From NCBI RefSeq assembly GCF_028021195.1, contig NZ_CP115668.1, positions 1,612,001 to 1,676,000 on the forward strand: a stretch of DNA of 64,000 nt, given 5' to 3'. Positions 8,305 through 15,856 of this stretch are shown in pieces. The notes under the pieces were generated by a model that was not told the origin of the DNA, made no database searches, and saw only the letters and a list, made by a program, of their open reading frames with translations. Position 1 is the stretch's first letter; the number at the start of each line of letters is the position of its first letter. A program made the translations under genes and the position numbers. The DNA comes from Cutibacterium equinum (GTDB taxonomy: Bacteria; Actinomycetota; Actinomycetes; Propionibacteriales; Propionibacteriaceae).

Positions 8305-9456
8305 TCAGGAACACTTCTTGGCGTCAGTGAGGCAGGCCAACAGGGCCGACGTCACGTCGGCGTTGGTGGCGGGAATGGTCCGCACGCGTGAGGCGAGGGG
8401 CAAGTCCTTGATAGTTGACGTGGTGTTGATTCCAGCATTCGTCGTGGATCGGAACCCGTACTTCTTCCACGCGATCGTCTGAATCTCATTGTCACGCATG
8501 GCGTTGATGAGCTTGCGGCCGTCGGTGTCCAGGGTGATCTGAGTAGATCGTCGGGCTGGGGTACAGCACCGTGACGTCCTTGAGGATCTCCTTCGAGTTC
8601 GAGTTGGTGGCTGCCAGCTGGATGATCTGGTTCTCGTACCCGGCGAACAGCGGGCCGCGTACTCACCGCCCTGGGTGAGCCACTGACCGAAGCCATTCTC
8701 GGAGCTGGCTGCCTGTAAGCCCGAGGTCTCGTACAGCTGCCTCATCTGGGGCAACACCGCTTTGCTCTGGGCCAAGGTTGGCGAGGAGGTGTTGTCTTTG
8801 GTGGCCAGGATCGTCAGTTCGAGCTGCATCATGGTGAACCCAGAGTTGGAGCTTCGAGCATCGGTGCTGCGGATGCGTACCGGGCCGGCCAGATTTCCGG
8901 CCTTGAGCTTCTGCCACGTGGTGTCCTTCGTGGCGTGGTCGAGTAGAAAGGTCTTGATGTCGAACTCGTGATGATCGTCGACCTTGGTGACGAGCTTGGC
9001 GCGCTGCAACGCGGCCGTTGCCTGCGGACCGGAATAGACCACCTCGGGGGACTGCAGGACCGTCTGGGCACGATATCCGGAGAATTGGCCGCGATGGTCA
9101 GCCTCGAAGATCCGCTGTGCTGAAGCGCTGGAGGGCCACAGGCAGTTGAATCCGGCCTTCTTGATGTCATCGGTCGACATCTGGACCTGGGAGTAGGAGC
9201 CCATCGGCACGAAGTCAAGTTTGAGGTGGTACTTGTCGGCAAGCACCTTGGTGACTTCCGGGTCAGCCATGAGTTCGGTCTTCTCCGAGCCACCTGCGCA
9301 CTTGATCTGGGTGACCTCAGACGACGACGTCTTCGCCTTGCCGCCACCGGTAGACGAGGATGAATCCGGTTGCAGATAGAGGTACGACGCTCCCCCGACG
9401 ACGCACACGAGGAGCAGAATAACGACCCCAATGATGAAACGTGGTTTGGACATCAT
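8305..9456 (-). CDS. Membrane-anchored solute-binding-like protein with a compensating frameshift pair
   Basis: 383 aa as an open frame. One N-terminal membrane segment (residues 7-28) without lipobox is followed by a Ser/Gly linker and a periplasmic-binding-protein-like domain: KCAGGSEK and a pattern (VTKVLADKYHLKLDFVPMGSYSQVQ) resembling the related domain of the upstream lipoprotein. Residues about 268-303 are Arg/Ser/Thr-rich nonsense, whereas another frame there reads FAGYENQIIQLAATNSNS and VTVLYPSPTIYS, which is what the family should have. Two opposite single-base shifts, near 8650 and 8545, explain this. It overlaps the XpaC-like gene by 4 bases. Ligand unknown; it may be a domain that senses or presents a metal or anion. 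Confidence 0.7.
   Translation of the reverse strand: MMSKPRFIIGVVILLLVCVVGGASYLYLQPDSSSSTGGGKAKTSSSEVTQIKCAGGSEKTELMADPEVTKVLADKYHLKLDFVPMGSYSQVQMSTDDIKKAGFNCLWPSSASAQRIFEADHRGQFSGYRAQTVLQSPEVVYSGPQATAALQRAKLVTKVDDHHEFDIKTFLLDHATKDTTWQKLKAGNLAGPVRIRSTDARSSNSGFTMMQLELTILATKDNTSSPTLAQSKAVLPQMRQLYETSGLQAASSENGFGQWLTQGGEYAARCSPGTRTRSSSWQPPTRTRRRSSRTSRCCTPARRSTQITLDTDGRKLINAMRDNEIQTIAWKKYGFRSTTNAGINTTSTIKDLPLASRVRTIPATNADVTSALLACLTDAKKCS
8545..8655 (-). other. Out-of-frame segment between two compensating frameshifts
   Basis: Between about 8655 and 8545 the real coding frame is displaced: the nominal frame yields a basic Arg/Ser/Thr string, the neighbouring frame yields a well-formed binding-protein segment. 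One base (or four) appears missing near 8652 and one base appears extra (or two missing) near 8545, which restores the nominal frame. Confidence 0.7.
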
Positions 9457-10088
9457 TTCTCCTCGATGGCGAGAACGGGCATTTCCGGCGGGGCGACAGT
9501 CTCAAGATTGGCTCGGTATTCCGCCAGATCTCCCTGGTTGATGAGTCGGATCGAATCGACGGCGAAGTCAAGGAACCGCCGCGTCGCCTGCTCTCCGGCC
9601 AACAACACCTCGTCGGGCTGCTTGTAGTAGGTGGGATGTTCCTCGACGTCGCGGTAGGTGTTCACCACCCCTGACAGCGAGCGCAGATGACCTTCCAGTT
9701 GGCTGGCCGTGGAATACAAGGCAGATGGCGATGCCTCCTTCACCCGATCCAACAGATCCGGAACAACCTTGGAGATCTGCCTCACCAGTGACTTCATGGA
9801 CGCCGAGTCCAAGGACCGACCTTGACTGGTGATCTCGTCGACGATCCGATGACACGACCTCACCTTGTCCTCGGCGTCGTCGTTGTAGGAGTCGTCGGTG
9901 ATTTGAGCGGGGGAACGCCACATGACCAAGCTGACGCCAACTGCGGTGGCGATGGCCAAGCCGGTCGAGATGGCCAGGCGTGGAACCGGCGCGACTGCGT
10001 CAAGAATGATCATCATGACGATGAAGACCACGGCGACCGCAGCCAGGACGGCCGCAGATGCGACTGTACGGGCGCGACGTCGACTCAC
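9453..10088 (-). CDS. XpaC-like membrane protein (5-bromo-4-chloroindolyl phosphate hydrolysis family)
   Basis: 211 aa. Two N-terminal transmembrane helices (residues about 10-32 and 38-56) are followed by a cytoplasmic helical domain of about 150 residues (DKVRSCHRIVDEITSQGRSL..., LEGHLRSLSGVVNTYRDVEEHPTYY..., FLDFAVDSIRLINQGDLAEYRANLETV). The layout and the neighbouring TelA agree with the XpaC family, whose members co-occur with TelA/YaaN. No enzymatic motif is visible; the historical phosphatase name does not imply a proven activity. It overlaps both neighbours by 4 bases, so the three upstream genes are translationally coupled. I infer that it anchors a TelA assembly to the membrane. Confidence 0.65.
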   Translation of the reverse strand: MSRRRARTVASAAVLAAVAVVFIVMMIILDAVAPVPRLAISTGLAIATAVGVSLVMWRSPAQITDDSYNDDAEDKVRSCHRIVDEITSQGRSLDSASMKSLVRQISKVVPDLLDRVKEASPSALYSTASQLEGHLRSLSGVVNTYRDVEEHPTYYKQPDEVLLAGEQATRRFLDFAVDSIRLINQGDLAEYRANLETVAPPEMPVLAIEEK

Positions 10089-11731
10089 TTGTACCCCGCA
10101 GCTTCCCGCAACGCCGACACCATGTCCTCGTTCTTCACGTGGCTACCACCGCTGGCCTTCGCGACCTCTTGGAGCTGCCCGGGTGAAGCTCTCTTGCCGA
10201 AGGCGATCGTCACGACGGGGATGTGGGCCTTCTTGAGCTCGTCGATGGACGAGGCTCGGGACTTGTCCTCAGATTGGCCGTCGGACATGACGACGATCAG
10301 CTTCTTGCTCACCGAGGACCTCGACAGTTGCTGAACGGCATGGTCGAGGCAGGTGTACATGTCCGTTCCGCCGTAAGGGTCGTACCCGTCAATCTTGTCG
10401 CGCAGGTCAGTGAACTTACTGGGGTCGTTTCCGGTGACCGTCCATGGCCCGGCAGCAAGGTTGCTGTTGAAGATCGAGACTGTGGTGACGTCCTTGTTCG
10501 CTGTTTGCAACCTGTTGCGCTTGGCTTCGGCGGGATCGAACAATGCCTTCGCTGCGTCCTTGACGCCATCCCAGCCACCGTTGCTGGCCATCGATCCGGA
10601 CCCGTCCAGGCAGTAGTAGGTATTCACCGGCTTGCGGTAGAGGGAGTGATAATCGTCCAGAGCTTGGTCGATCACCTCGGAACTGGGGAAGGTGACTCCC
10701 TGCTCCCTGAGGGTGGTCTTGATCCCCCAATCAGGATTGAAAACCTTGGCGTCGGCATTGCTCATGGACAGGCCGACCCCATTGCCCGGACGTCGTCCGA
10801 TGGCGGCCAACTTCTTCAGTGCGTCATCGTCCTTGAGTAGATAGTTCTGCAGCTCGTTGAAGACCTTGTGATGCCCCTCGACATCGGCTTGACCATGGTC
10901 GACGAATCCGAGCGGAGCATCCGAGATCGCCAGCGCGCCGCGCGGATAGGCGACGTAGAGGGGGTCCTTCCCCTGCCTGACCAACTTCTGATTCTCCTCA
11001 ATGACGAGGTCCTCATAGGTGAACATCGTCTGACAGAGATTGGGCTCATTGACGCACTGACTGGTCATGGTGCCGGTGGAAGGAGGGGTGCGATCCATGG
11101 CATTGAAAAACTTCTTCATGTCGTCGACGACCTTGGGGTCCTTGAGCTGAGCCGCCGTCAAGGCTTGCCCAGGAGGGTTGCCTGCGAAGTGGTTGAGGAA
11201 GCTGAACAGGACCGTGGCACCGGAATTCGACTGGGTCGGGTTGGTGGCCCACACCTTCACCTTGCCGGATTCGACGCTGTCGATGATCTGGGCTGCGGTG
11301 ACGTCCTTCCCGACGAGGCCAAGCTTGTCCATGACCGGCTTGTACCCGGCATAGACGACCGGGGTGAGGAACATCGGTTTGACGTCGCTGAGGACGTGCT
11401 TGGTGTTGGCGAGCTGGGAAAACACTGAGGAGGCAAACCAGTAGGCGTCAGCCTCGATCTGCCCGGCTTGGAGGTCACGGGCCTGATCAACCGACCCCTT
11501 GAGCTTCCATGTACAGGTGTATCCCTTGTTCTTGCACCAAGGACCGACGATGGTTTCGAGGACCGTCTTCTGCTCCGACCCAGCGACGATACTGAGGGCC
11601 GTCGGCCCCGTTGCCTCAGGCGTACTTGGGTCTCGGGACGTCAAGGAGCCCGCTGAGCACCCTGTGACGACCAGGCACACCGCGGAAACAAAAGCGGTGA
11701 CGACGGTGGGAACAAAATGGCGCCGACCCAT
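10085..11731 (-). CDS. Lipoprotein with solute-binding domain fused to a von Willebrand A domain
   Basis: 548 aa. Signal peptide with lipobox VTGCS (Cys 25) indicates an extracytoplasmic lipoprotein. Residues about 45-340 form a periplasmic-binding-protein-like domain (SIVAGSEQKTVLETIVGPW, VWATNPTQSNSGATVLFSFL). Residues about 368-545 form a VWA domain with a complete MIDAS metal site: DGSGS near 376, the Thr of GGTDMYT near 453 and the Asp of MSDGQS near 481. VWA domains bind protein partners through a divalent metal. It is the first gene of a four-gene operon with the XpaC-like protein, a second binding protein and TelA. The fusion suggests a surface sensor or scaffold in which ligand capture controls partner binding; that is inference. 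Confidence 0.8.
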   Translation of the reverse strand: MGRRHFVPTVVTAFVSAVCLVVTGCSAGSLTSRDPSTPEATGPTALSIVAGSEQKTVLETIVGPWCKNKGYTCTWKLKGSVDQARDLQAGQIEADAYWFASSVFSQLANTKHVLSDVKPMFLTPVVYAGYKPVMDKLGLVGKDVTAAQIIDSVESGKVKVWATNPTQSNSGATVLFSFLNHFAGNPPGQALTAAQLKDPKVVDDMKKFFNAMDRTPPSTGTMTSQCVNEPNLCQTMFTYEDLVIEENQKLVRQGKDPLYVAYPRGALAISDAPLGFVDHGQADVEGHHKVFNELQNYLLKDDDALKKLAAIGRRPGNGVGLSMSNADAKVFNPDWGIKTTLREQGVTFPSSEVIDQALDDYHSLYRKPVNTYYCLDGSGSMASNGGWDGVKDAAKALFDPAEAKRNRLQTANKDVTTVSIFNSNLAAGPWTVTGNDPSKFTDLRDKIDGYDPYGGTDMYTCLDHAVQQLSRSSVSKKLIVVMSDGQSEDKSRASSIDELKKAHIPVVTIAFGKRASPGQLQEVAKASGGSHVKNEDMVSALREAAGYK

Positions 11732-11811
11732 ACTATGGTTACAGCAGTAGGCCGGCGCCGTTAATAGCGCATTAGGGCGAGTTCATCGACCATTCATCGA
11801 TACGTCACCAC

Positions 11812-13497
11812 TCAGTCACGCGTGAGCCGGCGATGCTTCGAGGCATGCGGACGAGCCGCCTCCGGCCCGAGGCGCTCGATCTTGTTCTCCTCGTAGTCAG
11901 CGAAGTTGCCCTCGAACCAGAACCAGCGCGGCACGCCGTCCTCATCCTCACCTTCCCAAGCCAGGATGTGGGTGGCGACACGGTCAAGGAACCAGCGGTC
12001 GTGAGAGACGACCACTGCACATCCTGGGAATTCCAGCAGAGCGTCCTCGAGGCTCGAGAGGGTCTCGACGTCGAGGTCGTTGGTCGGCTCGTCGAGCAGC
12101 AGCACGTTGCCGCCCTGCTTGAGGGTCAGGGCCAGGTTCAGCCGGTTCCGCTCACCACCAGAGAGCACACCGGACTTCTTCTGCTGGTCCGGGCCCTTGA
12201 AGCCGAAACTGGCCACATAGGCGCGCGAGGGCTCCTCGAAGTTCGCGACCTTGATGTAGTCCAATCCGTCGGAGACGACTTCCCAGACGTTCTTCTCCGG
12301 GTCGATGCCGGTACGGTTCTGGTCGACGTAGGAGAAGCTGACCGTCTCGCCGACCTTGAGGGAACCGGAATCGGCCTTCTCCAACCCGACGATGGTCTTG
12401 AACAAGGTCGTCTTACCAACACCGTTGGGGCCGATGACGCCGACAATACCGGCCCGAGGCAGAGTGAAGGACAGGTCCTTGATGAGGACCCGGTCGCCAA
12501 ATCCCTTGGTGAGGTTGTTGGCCTCCAGCACAACATTGCCCAGACGCGGACCCGGCGGGATATTGATCTCGGCGGTGTCGATCTTGCGGTTACGCTCAGC
12601 CTCGGCAGCCATCTCCTCGTAACGAGCCAGACGGGCCTTGTTCTTGGCCTGGCGCGCCTTCGGCGAGGAGCGCACCCATTCCAGCTCCTTCTCGAGGATC
12701 TTGGCGCGCTTGGCATCTTTCTTGCCCTCGATCTGGAGACGCTTGCGCTTGGTGTCCAGGTAGGTCGAGTAGTTGCCCTCGTAGGGGTGAAGCTGACCGC
12801 GATCGACCTCACAGATCCACTCAGCAACGTGGTCAAGGAAGTAGCGGTCGTGGGTGACGGCCAGGACGGCACCCGGGTAGGACTTGAGGTGACCCTCGAG
12901 CCAGTTGACCGACTCGGCGTCCAGGTGGTTGGTGGGCTCGTCGAGAAGCAACAGATCAGGCTGCTCGATGAGGAGCTTGCACAAGGCCACGCGACGACGC
13001 TCACCACCGGAGAGGACGTTGACCGGAGTGTCACCGGGCGGGCACTGCAAGGCGTCCATCGCCTGTTCCAGACGAGTGTCGATGTCCCACGCGTTGGCGT
13101 TGTCGAGCTCGGTCTGCAGCTCGCCCATCTCAGCCATGAGGGCGTCGAAATCGGCATCGGGGTTGGCCATCTCGGCCGAAACCTCCTCGAACCGAGCCAG
13201 CTTGGCCTTGATCTCGCCGACGGCCTCCTCGACGTTCTCGCGAACCGTCTTGTCCTCGGTGAGCGGGGGCTCCTGGAGCAGGATTCCGACCGTGGCTCCC
13301 TTGGCAAGGTTGGCGTCACCGTTGTTGGGCTTGTCGAGCCCAGCCATCAGCTTGAGCATCGTCGACTTACCAGCACCGTTGGGTCCGACAACACCAATCT
13401 TGGCACCCGGGAAGAACGACAGCGTGACATTGTCAAGAATGACCTTGTCACCCACCGCCTTTCGGACGTTGTGCATGGTGTAGATGAACTCGGCCAT
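11812..13497 (-). CDS. ettA: ABC-F ATPase EttA, energy-dependent translational throttle protein
   Basis: 561 aa with two ABC ATPase domains and no membrane segment. Walker A motifs GPNGAGKST near residue 40 and GPNGVGKTT near 360, ABC signatures LSGGERRRVALCK near 163 and LSGGERNRLNLAL near 440, Walker B LLLLDEPTNHLD and LLLDEPTNDLD, and a long charged linker between domains (KRKRLQIEGKKDAKRAKILEKELEWVR). The C-terminal LGPEAARPH...RRLTRD is diagnostic of EttA. EttA binds the ribosomal E site and gates the first elongation steps according to the ATP/ADP ratio. The start is placed at ATG 13497, six bases behind GGAGGAG, rather than at the longer upstream frame. Confidence 0.93.
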   Translation of the reverse strand: MAEFIYTMHNVRKAVGDKVILDNVTLSFFPGAKIGVVGPNGAGKSTMLKLMAGLDKPNNGDANLAKGATVGILLQEPPLTEDKTVRENVEEAVGEIKAKLARFEEVSAEMANPDADFDALMAEMGELQTELDNANAWDIDTRLEQAMDALQCPPGDTPVNVLSGGERRRVALCKLLIEQPDLLLLDEPTNHLDAESVNWLEGHLKSYPGAVLAVTHDRYFLDHVAEWICEVDRGQLHPYEGNYSTYLDTKRKRLQIEGKKDAKRAKILEKELEWVRSSPKARQAKNKARLARYEEMAAEAERNRKIDTAEINIPPGPRLGNVVLEANNLTKGFGDRVLIKDLSFTLPRAGIVGVIGPNGVGKTTLFKTIVGLEKADSGSLKVGETVSFSYVDQNRTGIDPEKNVWEVVSDGLDYIKVANFEEPSRAYVASFGFKGPDQQKKSGVLSGGERNRLNLALTLKQGGNVLLLDEPTNDLDVETLSSLEDALLEFPGCAVVVSHDRWFLDRVATHILAWEGEDEDGVPRWFWFEGNFADYEENKIERLGPEAARPHASKHRRLTRD

Positions 13498-13527
13498 CGG
13501 CACTCCTCCAGAATCCACGGGAACGGG

Positions 13528-13550
13528 GCGGTCGGCACCTCACCGACCGC
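13528..13550 (-). terminator. Hairpin between ssb paralogue and ettA
   Basis: GCGGTCGG and CCGACCGC pair with a 7-base loop. On the minus strand the hairpin lies after the SSB-like gene and 31 bases before the ettA start, so it is either a terminator of the upstream gene or part of the ettA leader. No run of T follows. Confidence 0.35.
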
Positions 13551-13617
13551 TGCCCAGTATGCCAGTCGTCGTAACGACTCCCGTCACCCGCTCATTCCCG
13601 ACGAGTCCCCTCGAGGC

Positions 13618-14091
13618 TCAGGAAGCGACCGCATGCACGCCGTCGTCAATCACCTCAGCGTCATCCTCCATCTCATCGCCACTCATGTCGTTTGGTTCCT
13701 GACAACTCAGGACGCGATCGTCACCCAGGGGCGCCTCCGCCCGCTTCTCGGGGCGACAACACACCGCCGACACTCGAGACAGATCTGGTCCGACATTGCT
13801 TGCGACGACGATGAGTTGCTCGTGGGAGCCCTCGTCGTCAATCCAATTGCGGGTGCGCAATCGCCCACTCACCACGACCGGGTCTCCCTTGCGCAAGGAT
13901 GCGGCGCAGTTGTCCGCAAGCCGACCGTAGACATGGACCGACAGCCACGTCGTCGTTGCGTCGACCCACTCCCCCTGCCTCATGACCCGCGGAGTATGAG
14001 CAACCCGGAATCGGGCTCCCCGCCACCCCTCACCAATCTTCATCTCGACGTCAGTCCCGAGATTTCCGGTAAACGACACGTTTGCGTCCAT
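13618..14091 (-). CDS. Single-stranded DNA-binding protein paralogue
   Basis: 157 aa with an N-terminal OB fold of the SSB family (MDANVSFTGNLGTDVEMKI..., TTWLSVHVYGRLADNCAASLRKGDPVVVSGRLRTRNW), followed by a short acidic tail. The tail ends DDGVHAVAS and lacks the DDDIPF-type tip with which the housekeeping SSB recruits partner proteins, so this is probably an accessory SSB. The start is ATG 14091, seven bases behind AAAGGAG, rather than the GTG six codons upstream. It stands alone between the ettA leader and the GTPase pair. Confidence 0.85.
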   Translation of the reverse strand: MDANVSFTGNLGTDVEMKIGEGWRGARFRVAHTPRVMRQGEWVDATTTWLSVHVYGRLADNCAASLRKGDPVVVSGRLRTRNWIDDEGSHEQLIVVASNVGPDLSRVSAVCCRPEKRAEAPLGDDRVLSCQEPNDMSGDEMEDDAEVIDDGVHAVAS

Positions 14092-14236
14092 CTGTGAGCT
14101 CCTTTCCACTCACAGACAGTTATCGTCGGGACCGGCGAAATCCGTCAGGCAATCTCAGATCTGTGGACAACTCCAAATCCACCACCGGATCCCCCTGTGG
14201 ACAACTGTGCGCACGCAGGAGGGATATTTTCCCTCG

Positions 14237-15856
14237 TCAGGACGCTTTCGACAAGATCTTGACGACCTCGTCGTGGTGATCGAGCTCGGCGTTGACCGGA
14301 TCAACGACCGATTGCCATGCCACCTCGGTGAGACTGGCCCGCAACTCGGACCTGGCATGATGGGCAGCCGCTCGAGAACCCGCCTGCACACCGATCTGGC
14401 ACAGCAGTGACACCAAGATCCCCGCGAGGGCGCCCCCCGCCACGATGAGGGGCGGCAGCGGGACGTGATGCCATCTCACCGGCGAGACTCGGAACTGGAA
14501 GTAGGCGGCCATGCCATCCACCAGCCACCAAATTGCCCCGGCCACGATGATGACCACGAGAATCCACTGCACCACCGTCACCGCTTTCCACCAGCCGGTA
14601 GCGCGATGCACCCCCAGATCCGTGGACGAGACAGCTCGATCAATGTCGTCGGGTAGATCCTTGCGGTTCGACAGTGACGCATCCCGCACCGAGTCGGCCC
14701 AAAGTCGCGGCAGCCCCTCGGAAGCTTGCGACGCCAGAGCGCGCACTGCCGTGTCCACCTTGGCCCCCGCAACGCCAACACGTGCCGTCATGGCGCTTCG
14801 CTGCACCTCGGTGGGTTCACTCCCGCGCGACAATTCCTTCTTCCGCCTGGTACGCCTCGAACCCAGGTCCAGATGCAGCCGGTGCAACGGATCCGGGCGA
14901 AGCTTCGACACCCAGGCCGTCACTGGCCACCCTGTGGCGTAGTGGCCTCTCTTGCGGTACGCATCCCGGGTCGCATCGACGACAGGGTCCACCCCACCTG
15001 CAGTGCACAAGGCGTCGATCAATCGGTCGACGGAGTCCTGGCTGACCTGACCTGCCTGGTCACCGGTCACTTCCGACAAGCGCTGGGAAACGCCGTCGAG
15101 GTCAGCATGGAGACGTGCTGCCTGCGCCTTCTTGGCACGCACGGCGCGAGCCAATGCGACACGCATGTCGTCCACGCCTTCACCTGTGGTGGCCGACATC
15201 GCCATGATCTTGGCCTTGTCCAGGCCTTCGGAGTCCAACAACCGGCGCAGGTCTCGCAGACAGTTCTTGCGTTGCTCCTTGTCGAGGCGATCAACCTGAT
15301 TGAGAACCACCGTCATGACCTCGGAATGGGTCGCCAGCGGCGCCAGATAACGCGTATGAAGAGCGGCGTCAGCATATTTCTGCGGATCGACGATCCACAC
15401 GATCATGTCGACCATCTCGACGAGCCGGTCCACCTCGAGTCGATGTTCGGTACGCACCGAGTCGTGGTCGGGTAGATCCAGCAGCACCAGACCGTCGAGA
15501 GCATCGTCGCTACCCATGTGGTGGCGACGAGGAACATCGAGCCAGTCCAACAAGGACTCGGCCGACTGGCTTCCCCACACCGCTGCTGTGGCTTTCGAGG
15601 TCGTCGGACGCCGCACGCCCGGATCGGACAGTTCCGCGCCGGCCAGTGCATTGAAGGTCGATGATTTTCCCGAGCCAGTGGCACCAGCAAGGGCAATGAC
15701 GGTGTGGTCACCGCCGATTCGGCAACGTTGGTCAGCACGATCAAGCACAGCGTGGACACGGTCGGCCAGCTCATCGGGGATACGTCCCGTCGACAAATCC
15801 ACCGCCGTGCTCAGCATCTCAATGCGCTCGGCAAGGTCGACGCGTCGTCTCCTCAT
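14237..15856 (-). CDS. Dynamin-like / YfjP-family membrane GTPase, second of a tandem pair
   Basis: 539 aa. N-terminal GTPase domain: P-loop GATGSGKSST near residue 57, G2 region RRPTTSKATAAV, G3 LLDLPDHDS near 130 and G4 NQVD near 185. A helical middle region (about residues 240-410) is followed by two transmembrane helices (about 425-455 and 470-490) and a short cytoplasmic tail. This layout matches bacterial dynamin-like proteins and the YfjP family of membrane-associated GTPases. The start overlaps the stop of the preceding GTPase gene by 4 bases, so the two are produced together and probably form a hetero-oligomer. Function in this organism is unknown; related tandem pairs in Streptomyces (DynA/DynB) act at division septa. 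Confidence 0.75.
   Translation of the reverse strand: MRRRRVDLAERIEMLSTAVDLSTGRIPDELADRVHAVLDRADQRCRIGGDHTVIALAGATGSGKSSTFNALAGAELSDPGVRRPTTSKATAAVWGSQSAESLLDWLDVPRRHHMGSDDALDGLVLLDLPDHDSVRTEHRLEVDRLVEMVDMIVWIVDPQKYADAALHTRYLAPLATHSEVMTVVLNQVDRLDKEQRKNCLRDLRRLLDSEGLDKAKIMAMSATTGEGVDDMRVALARAVRAKKAQAARLHADLDGVSQRLSEVTGDQAGQVSQDSVDRLIDALCTAGGVDPVVDATRDAYRKRGHYATGWPVTAWVSKLRPDPLHRLHLDLGSRRTRRKKELSRGSEPTEVQRSAMTARVGVAGAKVDTAVRALASQASEGLPRLWADSVRDASLSNRKDLPDDIDRAVSSTDLGVHRATGWWKAVTVVQWILVVIIVAGAIWWLVDGMAAYFQFRVSPVRWHHVPLPPLIVAGGALAGILVSLLCQIGVQAGSRAAAHHARSELRASLTEVAWQSVVDPVNAELDHHDEVVKILSKAS

Noticed and set aside
11833-14097. A 754-codon open frame on the plus strand opposite ettA and the SSB gene
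   Set aside because: It is the reverse shadow of two well-supported genes; GC-rich codon bias keeps the antisense frame open. It has no recognisable domain and no suitable start.
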